Assembly (NCBI GenBank): GCA_910586405.1
Contig: CAJUII010000013.1
Span: 12,928-54,671 of the forward strand
Direction: 5' to 3'
DNA: 41,744 nucleotides
Origin: an uncultured Lachnospiraceae bacterium
GTDB taxonomy: Bacteria; Bacillota; Clostridia; Lachnospirales; Lachnospiraceae
The notes beneath the pieces are model-generated. The model saw only the letters and a list, made by a program, of their open reading frames with translations, did no database searches and was not told the DNA's origin. This document shows positions 1-7,152 of this stretch, in pieces (positions within the stretch are counted from its first letter, which is position 1; every line of letters starts with the position of its first letter). Both the position numbers and the translations under genes were made by a program.

Positions 1-65
1 CTAACTCCCATCTGCCTGCTTCAGCAGGCGTACAAATCAGGATGGTGAAATTTTTTATTTCACAC
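1..65 (-). repeat. Structured intergenic repeat, copy 1
   Basis: Read on the minus strand, these 65 nt match 16832-16896 (plus strand) with about 5 mismatches (roughly 92% identity by eye). The repeat contains three nested complementarities. These are GTGAAAT/ATTTCAC around a short A-rich loop, CCATC/GATGG as an outer stem, and GCCTGC-TGAA-GCAGGC as an inner hairpin that is perfect only in this copy. It lies downstream of the leftward promoter at 151-179, so it would be in the 5' leader of the gene to the left of the window, in the same sense as the copy in the addB leader. Whether it acts as RNA or is a mobile palindromic DNA repeat cannot be decided here. Confidence 0.75.
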
Positions 66-150
66 TATTGACTCTCTCTTTCCTGCAATTTTGACACGAT
101 GTAAAGCGATCCGGCACAGACATCTGTCCGCGCAGTGAGTATATATTTTT

Positions 151-179
151 ATTATAGCATAGGAAATTCCAAAAGACAA
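151..179 (-). promoter_or_regulatory. Leftward sigma-A-type promoter for a gene outside the window
   Basis: On the minus strand there is a -35 TTGTCT (174-179), a 17-nt spacer and a perfect -10 TATAAT (151-156). The transcript would start near 145 and run out of the window to the left. Its leader would include a short hairpin (about 112-130, ACAG/CTGT extended by CGG/CCG) and the structured repeat at 1-65. The promoter is divergent from the glycan operon, a common arrangement for a regulator, but the gene itself is not visible. Confidence 0.6.
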
Positions 180-316
180 TAAATTAGTTTACAAATGTTA
201 ATTGTAATAAATAAAATCTTTACGTCAGATACCTGCGATCAGTTTCAGACAGTTTCATTATATAAATGGCAAAATACATTATAATTCTGTATAAATTTAA
301 AGAGACAGTTTTGCCA

Positions 317-409
317 ATGAGAAAGGAATGGGTACAGTTACACAAAAAATGCGCTGCAATCAACTATATTACGTTATATCTTAAAAATGTAAATAAATGT
401 AATGATTAA
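317..409 (+). other. Possible 30-codon small ORF in the operon upstream region
   Basis: An ATG at 317 opens a 30-codon frame ending in TAA at 407-409. The peptide begins MRKEWVQLHKKC and has a hydrophobic middle. Its composition is more protein-like than the very AT-rich flanks (180-310 and 410-570), where I see no other gene. No convincing ribosome binding site precedes it. It could be a short peptide gene, a remnant of a longer gene, or chance. The rest of the 66-507 stretch shows only AT-rich DNA and the leftward promoter. Confidence 0.15.
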
Positions 410-507
410 AGATGCATAAAGAAATACGAATATAAATTATTAATCGGTCAATAATACTAAAATATGCATAGCTTTGTTGGGAAAAATAATGAAAATGCTA
501 AAATGCG

Positions 508-536
508 TTGACATGATAATTTATAAATGTTAATAT
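508..536 (+). promoter_or_regulatory. Promoter of the N-glycan utilisation operon
   Basis: A perfect -35 TTGACA (508-513), a 17-nt spacer and a -10 TAATAT (531-536) lie just upstream of the first permease gene. Transcription would start near 543, giving a leader of about 30 nt that ends in a strong AAAGGAGG ribosome binding site. I found no clear dyad operator or catabolite-responsive element beside it, so the mode of control is not evident. Confidence 0.65.
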
Positions 537-572
537 GATGTTAACAAAAATAAATAAAAGGAGGTAAAGCAA

Positions 573-1556
573 ATGGGTATTCGCAAAACGACTGACGGAG
601 GGAGGATACGCCATGGCAAACCCTGGTGGAAACGATGGTCGCGCGACGACACGGAGTTGTTCGCCCTGTCACTGCCGACGCTGTTATGGTTCTTAATCTT
701 TTCCTATCTGCCGATGTTTGGTATCATCATCGCATTTAAGAACTACAGGCTCCAGCCGGGCGGGCATGGTTTTATCTACAACCTGCTGCACAGCGAATGG
801 GCGGGATTTGGAAATTTCAAATATTTCTTTACATCGAACTCGTTCACCATGCTCTTGCGCAACACGATTCTCTACAACATTGTCTTTATCATTATCAGCG
901 CGAGCGTTGCGGTAGGAGGGGCGCTGATGCTCAGCAGTATGCGCAATAAGAGAGGTTCCAAGGTGTACCAGACCATGATGTTCCTTCCTTATTTCATGTC
1001 ATGGGTTGTTGTCAGCTATTTCGTCTATGCACTGCTGACACCCGAGCGCGGCTACATCAACGGCATCATCACCGCACTGGGCGGCGAGCGCATCATGTGG
1101 TATCAGGAGAACAAGTACTGGCCGTTTATCATCGTGTTCCTCAACACATGGAAAGGTATGGGCTATGGTATGGTCATCTATCTGGCGAGTATCACCGGAA
1201 TTGACCCGTCACTCTACGAGGCGGCGGTCATGGACGGTGCGACCAAGGCGCAGCAGGCAAAACATATCACGCTGCCAGCCATTAAGCCCGTCTTTGTCAT
1301 GATGCTGATTCTGGACTGCGGCAAAATCTTCAACTCGGATTTCGGTCTGTTTTATCAGGTTACAGGACAGCTGCCCGCATCGCTGTACACGACGGCATCG
1401 ACATTTGACACATACATCTACATGGCGATCCAGTCCACGGCGCCGATCGGACAGACGGCGGCGGCTTCGTTCTTCCAGGCAATCTGTAGCTGTGCAACGA
1501 TTCTGCTGGCAAACTGGATTGTGAGCAAGATTGACAACGAGAACAGGATTATATAG
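573..1556 (+). CDS. Sugar ABC transporter permease, LplB-type (CUT1)
   Basis: This 327-residue inner-membrane permease belongs to the binding-protein-dependent transport family, LplB-like branch, normally paired with a YtcP-like partner. About six hydrophobic segments are visible, starting near residue 30 (ALSLPTLLWFLIFSYLPMFG). The cytoplasmic EAA loop that contacts the ATPase is present (YEAAVMDGATKAQQAKHITLP, about residues 216-236). The start is set by AAAGGAGG about 9 nt upstream of the ATG. It is followed immediately by the second permease and then the lipoprotein receptor, so these three form one importer. From the downstream glycosidases I infer that it imports N-glycan-derived oligosaccharides. 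No ATP-binding subunit gene occurs in the window. Confidence 0.93.
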   Translation: MGIRKTTDGGRIRHGKPWWKRWSRDDTELFALSLPTLLWFLIFSYLPMFGIIIAFKNYRLQPGGHGFIYNLLHSEWAGFGNFKYFFTSNSFTMLLRNTILYNIVFIIISASVAVGGALMLSSMRNKRGSKVYQTMMFLPYFMSWVVVSYFVYALLTPERGYINGIITALGGERIMWYQENKYWPFIIVFLNTWKGMGYGMVIYLASITGIDPSLYEAAVMDGATKAQQAKHITLPAIKPVFVMMLILDCGKIFNSDFGLFYQVTGQLPASLYTTASTFDTYIYMAIQSTAPIGQTAAASFFQAICSCATILLANWIVSKIDNENRII

Positions 1557-1571
1557 AAGGAGGTGTGTCAC

Positions 1572-2489
1572 GTGGCGAAACAGGAAAAAAGCGGACAATC
1601 CTTGAATCAGATCAAGACATCGACCAACATTGTGTTCAACATTGTGTTTCTGATTTTGGCAGTTATGTGCGTGATTCCGCTGTTGTTTGTATTTTCGATA
1701 TCCATCACTGATGAGGAGGCAATCCGTCAAAATGGATATCAGTTGATTCCACAGGCGCTGTCCAATGCGGCGTATGAATTTCTGTGGAATGAGCGCCTGA
1801 CAATCCTGCGCGCGGCATTTATGTCCGTGCTGGTGACGATTGTCGGCACGATCATCTCCATCGCGCTCAACACGTCGATGGGATATGTGGTTTCTAGGAG
1901 AAACTTCAAACTAAAGAAGATTTACACATGGCTGATTTTTATTCCGATGGTGTTCAACGGCGGAATGCTTGCAAGCTATGTGGTGGTAAGCAATATTTTA
2001 GGTTTGAACAACAGCATCTGGGCGCTGATTCTGCCGCTTGCGTGCTCGGCGTTCAGCGTGACCATCTGCCGTACATTCTTTAGAACGACAGTGCCAGATT
2101 CCATCATTGAGTCGGCAAAGATTGACGGCGCGGGACAGTTCCGTATCTGGTCACAGATTGTACTTCCGATTTCAAAGCCGGTTATGGCAACCATCGGTAT
2201 GTTTGCAGCATTCGGCTACTGGAATGACTGGTTTCAGGCATCTTTGTACATTCAGGACACCAAGCTCCAGACTTTGCAGTCCCTGTTGAACCAGATGCAG
2301 AAAAATATCGAGTATATCGCAAACAATCCCTATGGCGGACTTTCCATGCAGGAATACAAGCTGTCGATGCCGACAGAGAGTGTCCGCATGGCGATTGCAA
2401 TCGTAATCATCGTACCGATTGCATGTACTTATCCGTTTTTTCAGAAGTACTTTATCTCTGGTTTGACAATTGGTTCTGTCAAAGAGTAA
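1572..2489 (+). CDS. Sugar ABC transporter permease, YtcP-type (CUT1)
   Basis: This is the second membrane subunit of the importer, about 305 residues with six predicted membrane segments and a good EAA loop (ESAKIDGAGQFRIWSQIVLP). I chose the GTG at 1572 because AAGGAGG (1557-1563 region) lies about 8 nt upstream. An in-frame GTG at 1563 would overlap that ribosome binding site. The gene begins 15 nt after the first permease stop, which suggests translational coupling. The C-terminus (FQKYFISGLTIGSVKE) is typical of LplC/YtcP permeases. Two small hairpins follow the gene before the binding-protein gene. Substrate assignment rests only on operon context. Confidence 0.92.
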   Translation: MAKQEKSGQSLNQIKTSTNIVFNIVFLILAVMCVIPLLFVFSISITDEEAIRQNGYQLIPQALSNAAYEFLWNERLTILRAAFMSVLVTIVGTIISIALNTSMGYVVSRRNFKLKKIYTWLIFIPMVFNGGMLASYVVVSNILGLNNSIWALILPLACSAFSVTICRTFFRTTVPDSIIESAKIDGAGQFRIWSQIVLPISKPVMATIGMFAAFGYWNDWFQASLYIQDTKLQTLQSLLNQMQKNIEYIANNPYGGLSMQEYKLSMPTESVRMAIAIVIIVPIACTYPFFQKYFISGLTIGSVKE

Positions 2490-2500
2490 AACATGTAAAA

Positions 2501-2532
2501 CAGCGTACCCCGAACGCTGGCGCAAAGTGCGC
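2501..2532 (+). other. Two tandem hairpins between permease and binding-protein genes
   Basis: CAGCGT (2501-2506) pairs with ACGCTG (2514-2519), and directly after it GCGCA (2520-2524) pairs with TGCGC (2528-2532). There is no T-tract, so this is not a normal terminator. In other sugar ABC operons, hairpins at this position protect the binding-protein part of the mRNA, giving more receptor than permease. That role here is inference. Confidence 0.5.
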
Positions 2533-2569
2533 GGCGGGAGTATGTGCAGCTTAAATAGGAGGATTTATT

Positions 2570-4093
2570 ATGAGTCATAAAAAGTATAAGAAAGTATTGG
2601 CAGCAGGTCTTGCAGCAGTGATGACAATGGGAATGCTTACAGGCTGTGGCGGCGGAGGCAGCAATAATAACAACAGCGCTGGAACAGACGGCGGCAATCA
2701 GTCAGCGTCCACTGGCAGCCAGAGCAGCTCGTCATCAAAGGACAGCGGAAGCGGTGAGATTGTTCCGCTCAAGTGGGTGACAATCGGAAACGGTATGCCT
2801 ACCAACTACGATTCATGGATTACAAAGGTCAACGAGTATATCGGTGACAAAGTAGGTGTCAGCCTGGACATGGAAGTCATTCCTTGGGGAGACTGGGATA
2901 AACGCCGCAATATCATTGTCAGCACCAATGAGCCGTATGATATTATTTTTGGAAACGGCAACAACTATATCGCAGATATTAACCTTGGCGCGTACTATGA
3001 CATCACAGATATGATTGACGCCAACATGCCGGGCTTAAAGCAGCTCATGCCAGATAAATACTGGGATGGCGTCAAGGTAAAAGACAGGATTTACGGCGTG
3101 CCGACCTACAAGGACAGCTCGATTTCCAACTATGCAGTCTGGGATAAAGAACTGGTTGACGAGTATAATATTGACATTGCTTCCCTCACAGAAATTGAGT
3201 CCCTGACGGAAATATTTGAAACCTTAAAAGCAGACAAAAACGACTATCCAGTCTACACGAAAAATGACGGCGTTTACTATATTTTCGACGTGTATGACCA
3301 GATTGGCGCCGGCACACAGATTCTCGGCGTGCGCTATGACGACGCAGACGCAAAAGTATGTTTCACGCTGGAAGAGCCTGATATTTACTCGGCATTAGAG
3401 ACGCTGCATGACTGGTATAAGAAGGGAATCATCAACCCTGACGCGGCTACATTATCTGAGGCACGTGTATACAACATGTGGCGTGTGGCACAGGGCTGGG
3501 AGAGCGCAGGCATCACCTCATGGGGTCCTCAGATGGGTAAGGACGTTGTTGTTCAGAAGGTAGGCGACACGATTCTTTCCAACGAGACCGTGCGCGGTTC
3601 TCTGAATATGGTTTCGATCAATACAAAGTATCCTGAAAAGTGTTTGCAGCTTCTTGATTTGATTAACACAGATACCAAGCTGCGCGACATGTTCTACTAT
3701 GGCGAGGAAGGCGTAAACTTCGAGTACACAGCAGACGGCAAGGCACACAAGATCAACAACGACTGGGCAATGGCAGGCTACACACAGGCTTCTTACTTTA
3801 CAGTAACACAGGTAGACACAGATGAGTACAACCAGTGGGATGAGATTAAGGAATTAAATGAGCAGGCAGTATCTTCCGTTATGCTTGGATTTACATTCGA
3901 CACGACAGAAGTGTCAGATAAGCTGGCAAACTGCCGCGAAATCTGGATGCGTTACCGCAGTGAGGTCATGACTGGTGTGCAGGACCCGGCAGTGGCAGTG
4001 CCTAAGATTAAAGAAGAACTCATGAAAGCTGGATGGCAGGATGTATTGGATGCAGCACAGAAACAGGTTGACGAGTATATGGCAGCCAAATAA
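2570..4093 (+). CDS. Extracellular sugar-binding lipoprotein (ABC receptor)
   Basis: This 507-residue family-1 solute-binding protein (LplA-like) is the receptor of the adjacent permeases. A basic N-terminus, a hydrophobic stretch and the lipobox LTGC (Cys about residue 26) show that it is a lipoprotein. A low-complexity Gly/Ser/Asn linker (about residues 27-62) tethers the ligand-binding domain to the membrane. A strong AGGAGG precedes the ATG. The N-glycan enzymes encoded just downstream suggest that it captures the GH85 product (an oligosaccharide ending in one GlcNAc). This is inferred from context, because binding-site residues cannot be assigned by eye. Confidence 0.93.
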   Translation: MSHKKYKKVLAAGLAAVMTMGMLTGCGGGGSNNNNSAGTDGGNQSASTGSQSSSSSKDSGSGEIVPLKWVTIGNGMPTNYDSWITKVNEYIGDKVGVSLDMEVIPWGDWDKRRNIIVSTNEPYDIIFGNGNNYIADINLGAYYDITDMIDANMPGLKQLMPDKYWDGVKVKDRIYGVPTYKDSSISNYAVWDKELVDEYNIDIASLTEIESLTEIFETLKADKNDYPVYTKNDGVYYIFDVYDQIGAGTQILGVRYDDADAKVCFTLEEPDIYSALETLHDWYKKGIINPDAATLSEARVYNMWRVAQGWESAGITSWGPQMGKDVVVQKVGDTILSNETVRGSLNMVSINTKYPEKCLQLLDLINTDTKLRDMFYYGEEGVNFEYTADGKAHKINNDWAMAGYTQASYFTVTQVDTDEYNQWDEIKELNEQAVSSVMLGFTFDTTEVSDKLANCREIWMRYRSEVMTGVQDPAVAVPKIKEELMKAGWQDVLDAAQKQVDEYMAAK

Positions 4094-4123
4094 TAATTAA
4101 GAAATGGCAGGTGATAGTTCATT

Positions 4124-5128
4124 ATGACAGAGAAAGCCACAATCAAAATCATCGGGAAGGATTTGCCAAATATCCCTTGGCAGGAGCCAAATGGAACGGA
4201 AAAGCTGCCCCTGTGGCGCTATGATGGAAATCCGATCATCGAGCGGTTTGCAACAAAAAATTCCAACAGTATTTTCAACAGTGCAGTTGTACCTTTTGGA
4301 GATGGATTTGCGGGCGTGTTCCGCTGCGACAGCAAGTCGATCAGCATGGACATCTTTGCAGGATTCAGCAAAGATGGCGTTCACTGGGAGATTTTCGATG
4401 AGCCGATTGCCTTTCAGGGGGCGCACCCTGAGGTGGCAAAGCGGGATTTCCGATACGACCCAAGAGTATGTTTTATCGAAGATCGGTATTATATCACATG
4501 GTGCAATGGCTACCATGAATACCCGACCATCGGAGTAGGTTATACCTTTGACTTTCAGACTTTTTACCAACTGGAAAATGCATTTTTGCCGTTCAACCGC
4601 AATGGCGTGCTGTTTCCGCGTAAGATTCAGGGCAACTACTACATGCTCAGCCGTCCGAGTGACAACGGGCATACGCCGTTTGGGGATATCTTCCTGAGCG
4701 AAAGCCCGGATTTAAAATACTGGGGCTGTCACCGCTATGTGATGGGGACCATCAAGGGCGATGCCTCGGCATGGCAGTGCACAAAGATTGGTGCGGGAAG
4801 TGTGCCGATTGAGACAAGCGAGGGCTGGCTTTTGATTTATCACGGTGTGATCAACACCTGCAATGGCTTTGTCTACCGAATGGGCTGTGCACTGCTGGAT
4901 TTGGATGAACCCTGGAAAGTACGAAAGAGAACAAAGAATTATATTTTGGGACCTCATGAACTGTATGAGTGTGTCGGGGATGTGCCGAATGTGGTATTTC
5001 CGTGTGCGGCGCTCACGGACGCGGCGACGGGAAGGATTGCAATCTACTATGGCTGTGCAGACACAGTGACCGGACTGGCATTTACGACAGCAGACCGTCT
5101 CATCGCGTATATGGATTCTGAAATCTAA
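4124..5128 (+). CDS. GH130 beta-1,4-mannoside phosphorylase
   Basis: This 334-residue cytoplasmic protein has a five-bladed beta-propeller pattern of repeated strand segments. The GH130 catalytic region is RYDPRVCFIED, with candidate proton donor Asp112, and a YHGV motif lies in the phosphate-site region. GH130 enzymes phosphorolyse beta-mannosides to mannose-1-phosphate. The length fits GH130 subfamily 2, which includes enzymes acting on Man-beta-1,4-GlcNAc, the core disaccharide left after trimming an endo-released N-glycan. Between an importer and the GH20/GH38 genes, that substrate is the most sensible reading. A beta-1,4-mannooligosaccharide or mannosylglucose specificity cannot be excluded. 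No signal peptide is present. A large hairpin separates it from the next gene. Confidence 0.88.
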   Translation: MTEKATIKIIGKDLPNIPWQEPNGTEKLPLWRYDGNPIIERFATKNSNSIFNSAVVPFGDGFAGVFRCDSKSISMDIFAGFSKDGVHWEIFDEPIAFQGAHPEVAKRDFRYDPRVCFIEDRYYITWCNGYHEYPTIGVGYTFDFQTFYQLENAFLPFNRNGVLFPRKIQGNYYMLSRPSDNGHTPFGDIFLSESPDLKYWGCHRYVMGTIKGDASAWQCTKIGAGSVPIETSEGWLLIYHGVINTCNGFVYRMGCALLDLDEPWKVRKRTKNYILGPHELYECVGDVPNVVFPCAALTDAATGRIAIYYGCADTVTGLAFTTADRLIAYMDSEI

Positions 5129-5146
5129 ACGCATAGGTGAAAAGAC

Positions 5147-5202
5147 AGGCTGCCGCAAGAAATGAAAAGCGATTGCTGGAATATTTTTTGCGGCAGCCTT
5201 TT
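5147..5202 (+). other. 12-bp hairpin between GH130 and GH20 genes
   Basis: AGGCTGCCGCAA (5147-5158) is perfectly complementary to TTGCGGCAGCCT (5188-5199), with a 29-nt loop, followed by TTT. It could be a weak terminator allowing readthrough or an mRNA-stabilising structure. The following gene has no obvious promoter of its own, so complete termination is unlikely. Confidence 0.55.
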
Positions 5203-5237
5203 CAAAACGGTGACAAATGGACAGAAAGGACTTAAAA

Positions 5238-7109
5238 ATGAATTTGCTTCCAAAGCCGAAAAAGCTTGAAAAAAAGCAGGGAATTTATGAAATTAGCTGG
5301 GATACCGTTCTTGTGATTGACGAGAATATGTATGAAAACGGTACAGTCTATGCAGCTGTGCTGCAAGCCTGTATCAGGAAATACACCGGAATGACGTGCG
5401 CGATACTCAGAGGAAAACAACGCCAGGGGGACATCTTTCTGACTGTAGCTTCAGCAAGCTATTCCGCGCAGGAATATCAGATTGAGATTGCGCCCGATGG
5501 ATTGATCATCGTGGGCGGTGACGGGGCAGCAGTCCTCTACGGGGTGCAAACTTTGTGTCAGATGATCAGACAGTGCGGCGGTGTCCTCGAATGCGTCGAA
5601 GTTCATGATGCGCCAGATCTTTCGCAGCGCGGATATTTTCTGGACGAGACAAGGGGACGTGTGCTGTCGCTTCCTTATTTAAAAGGGATCGCAGACCGTC
5701 TTAGCCGTTATAAAATCAATGAGTTTCAACTCTATGTGGAGCACACCTATCTGTTTCGTGACCTCACAGAGATGTGGCGGGACGAGACACCGCTGACGGC
5801 GCAGGAGATTCTCGAATTGGACGCGTACTGCCGCAGCCTTCACATAGAACTGGTGCCCGCGCTGGCAAGCTTCGGACATCTCTACAAGCTGCTCTCCACA
5901 CGCAGCTATGGAGATCTCTGTGAGCGCAGTAATTCATGGAACGCAGACTTTTCCTTCTGGGACAGGATGGCACAGCACACCATCGACACGACCGACGAGC
6001 GGGCGCTGCCGCTCATCAAAAATATGCTCGCTGAGTATGGGGCGCTGTTCACCTCCCGAAAGTTCAACATCTGCGCAGATGAGACCTTTGATCTTGGCTG
6101 TGAAAAGTCTCGTGAGACGGCAGAGTGGATTGGCATGGACCAGATGTACATCAACCATGTCAAAGAGCTGTGTGATTTCCTAAACAGCCGTGGTAAAAGG
6201 GTACAGTTTTTCGGGGATATTATCTGCCGAAAGCCAGAACTGATCGCGCAGCTGCCCCAGGATACCCTGTGCCTCACCTGGGGATATGCGCCGGAACAGT
6301 CTGTGGATTCCTGTCATGCTATGGCGCAGGCAGGCGCAGTGCAGTATCTGTGCCCCGGTGTCGGCGGCTGGAATCAGTGGATTAATCTGATTCATAATTC
6401 GTATAAGAACATTGTCAGGATGTGCGGGTATGCGCACCAATATCACGCGGAGGGCATCCTGAACACCGACTGGGGTGATTTCGGGCATGTAAACCATCCG
6501 GAATTTTCGGTGCCTGGAATGATTTATGGAGCGGCTTTTTCATGGAACCAGGAGGAAATCGCTTTTGACGAGATCAACAGGCAGATTTCGATGCTTGAGT
6601 ATGGTGACACTACGGGGCAGACAGTAGACATTCTGGCAAAGGTGCCCGAACATTCTCTGTTTGGCTGGCGGGATGTCGTGGTCTACTACGAAAAGACGGC
6701 AAGAAAACGTGTGTTTAAGCTCACAGAAGAAGAGCTGCCACAGCTTCTGCTGACAGATGCCGCCACAGCGGACAGGATGGTGGACGAGGCGGGTATGGCG
6801 CTGCGCAAACTCACCATACAGATGAAGCGCACAGCTGTCTCTATGGACGAACAGGCGCGTGAGATTGTGGGACTGTTTACACTGACAACCGAGGCGGTGC
6901 GGCTCTGGAATGAAGTCGGTGCGGTGCTTGTCCATGAAAAACATGGAACCGCGCTGAGCCAAGAGCAGACATATGCGCTCGCAGGACGGATAGAACGGTG
7001 GTTTATGGCATTCAAGGAAGCGTGGCGCAGGATTGGGAGAGAGGGAGATCTGCACCACATTGCAGAGATCATATTCTGGTATGCAGATAGACTGCGCCGG
7101 AAATCATGA
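5238..7109 (+). CDS. GH20 beta-N-acetylhexosaminidase, GH20C-like, cytoplasmic
   Basis: About 623 residues with a GH20 N-terminal domain (to about residue 125) and then a TIM barrel. The acidic pair Asp281-Glu282 in NICADETFDLG fits the GH20 Asp-Glu catalytic dyad used in substrate-assisted hydrolysis. Length, lack of a signal peptide and overall pattern resemble Streptococcus pneumoniae GH20C, an intracellular exo-beta-hexosaminidase in N-glycan breakdown. I start at the ATG at 5238 because AAAGGA lies 8 nt upstream. The in-frame ATG at 5217 has no good site. Its expected job is to remove antennary or bisecting GlcNAc from imported complex-type glycans before the mannosidase acts. Specificity for GlcNAc over GalNAc is not visible. 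Confidence 0.85.
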   Translation: MNLLPKPKKLEKKQGIYEISWDTVLVIDENMYENGTVYAAVLQACIRKYTGMTCAILRGKQRQGDIFLTVASASYSAQEYQIEIAPDGLIIVGGDGAAVLYGVQTLCQMIRQCGGVLECVEVHDAPDLSQRGYFLDETRGRVLSLPYLKGIADRLSRYKINEFQLYVEHTYLFRDLTEMWRDETPLTAQEILELDAYCRSLHIELVPALASFGHLYKLLSTRSYGDLCERSNSWNADFSFWDRMAQHTIDTTDERALPLIKNMLAEYGALFTSRKFNICADETFDLGCEKSRETAEWIGMDQMYINHVKELCDFLNSRGKRVQFFGDIICRKPELIAQLPQDTLCLTWGYAPEQSVDSCHAMAQAGAVQYLCPGVGGWNQWINLIHNSYKNIVRMCGYAHQYHAEGILNTDWGDFGHVNHPEFSVPGMIYGAAFSWNQEEIAFDEINRQISMLEYGDTTGQTVDILAKVPEHSLFGWRDVVVYYEKTARKRVFKLTEEELPQLLLTDAATADRMVDEAGMALRKLTIQMKRTAVSMDEQAREIVGLFTLTTEAVRLWNEVGAVLVHEKHGTALSQEQTYALAGRIERWFMAFKEAWRRIGREGDLHHIAEIIFWYADRLRRKS

Positions 7110-7152
7110 TAAAAACAGCATAATGCAGAACTGAAATTGGAGGGAAAAATTT

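Noticed and set aside
1209..1730. Long minus-strand open frames inside the glycan genes and elsewhere
   Set aside because: They overlap well-recognised plus-strand genes, have no ribosome binding sites and read as low-quality, Cys/His/Arg-rich shadows.
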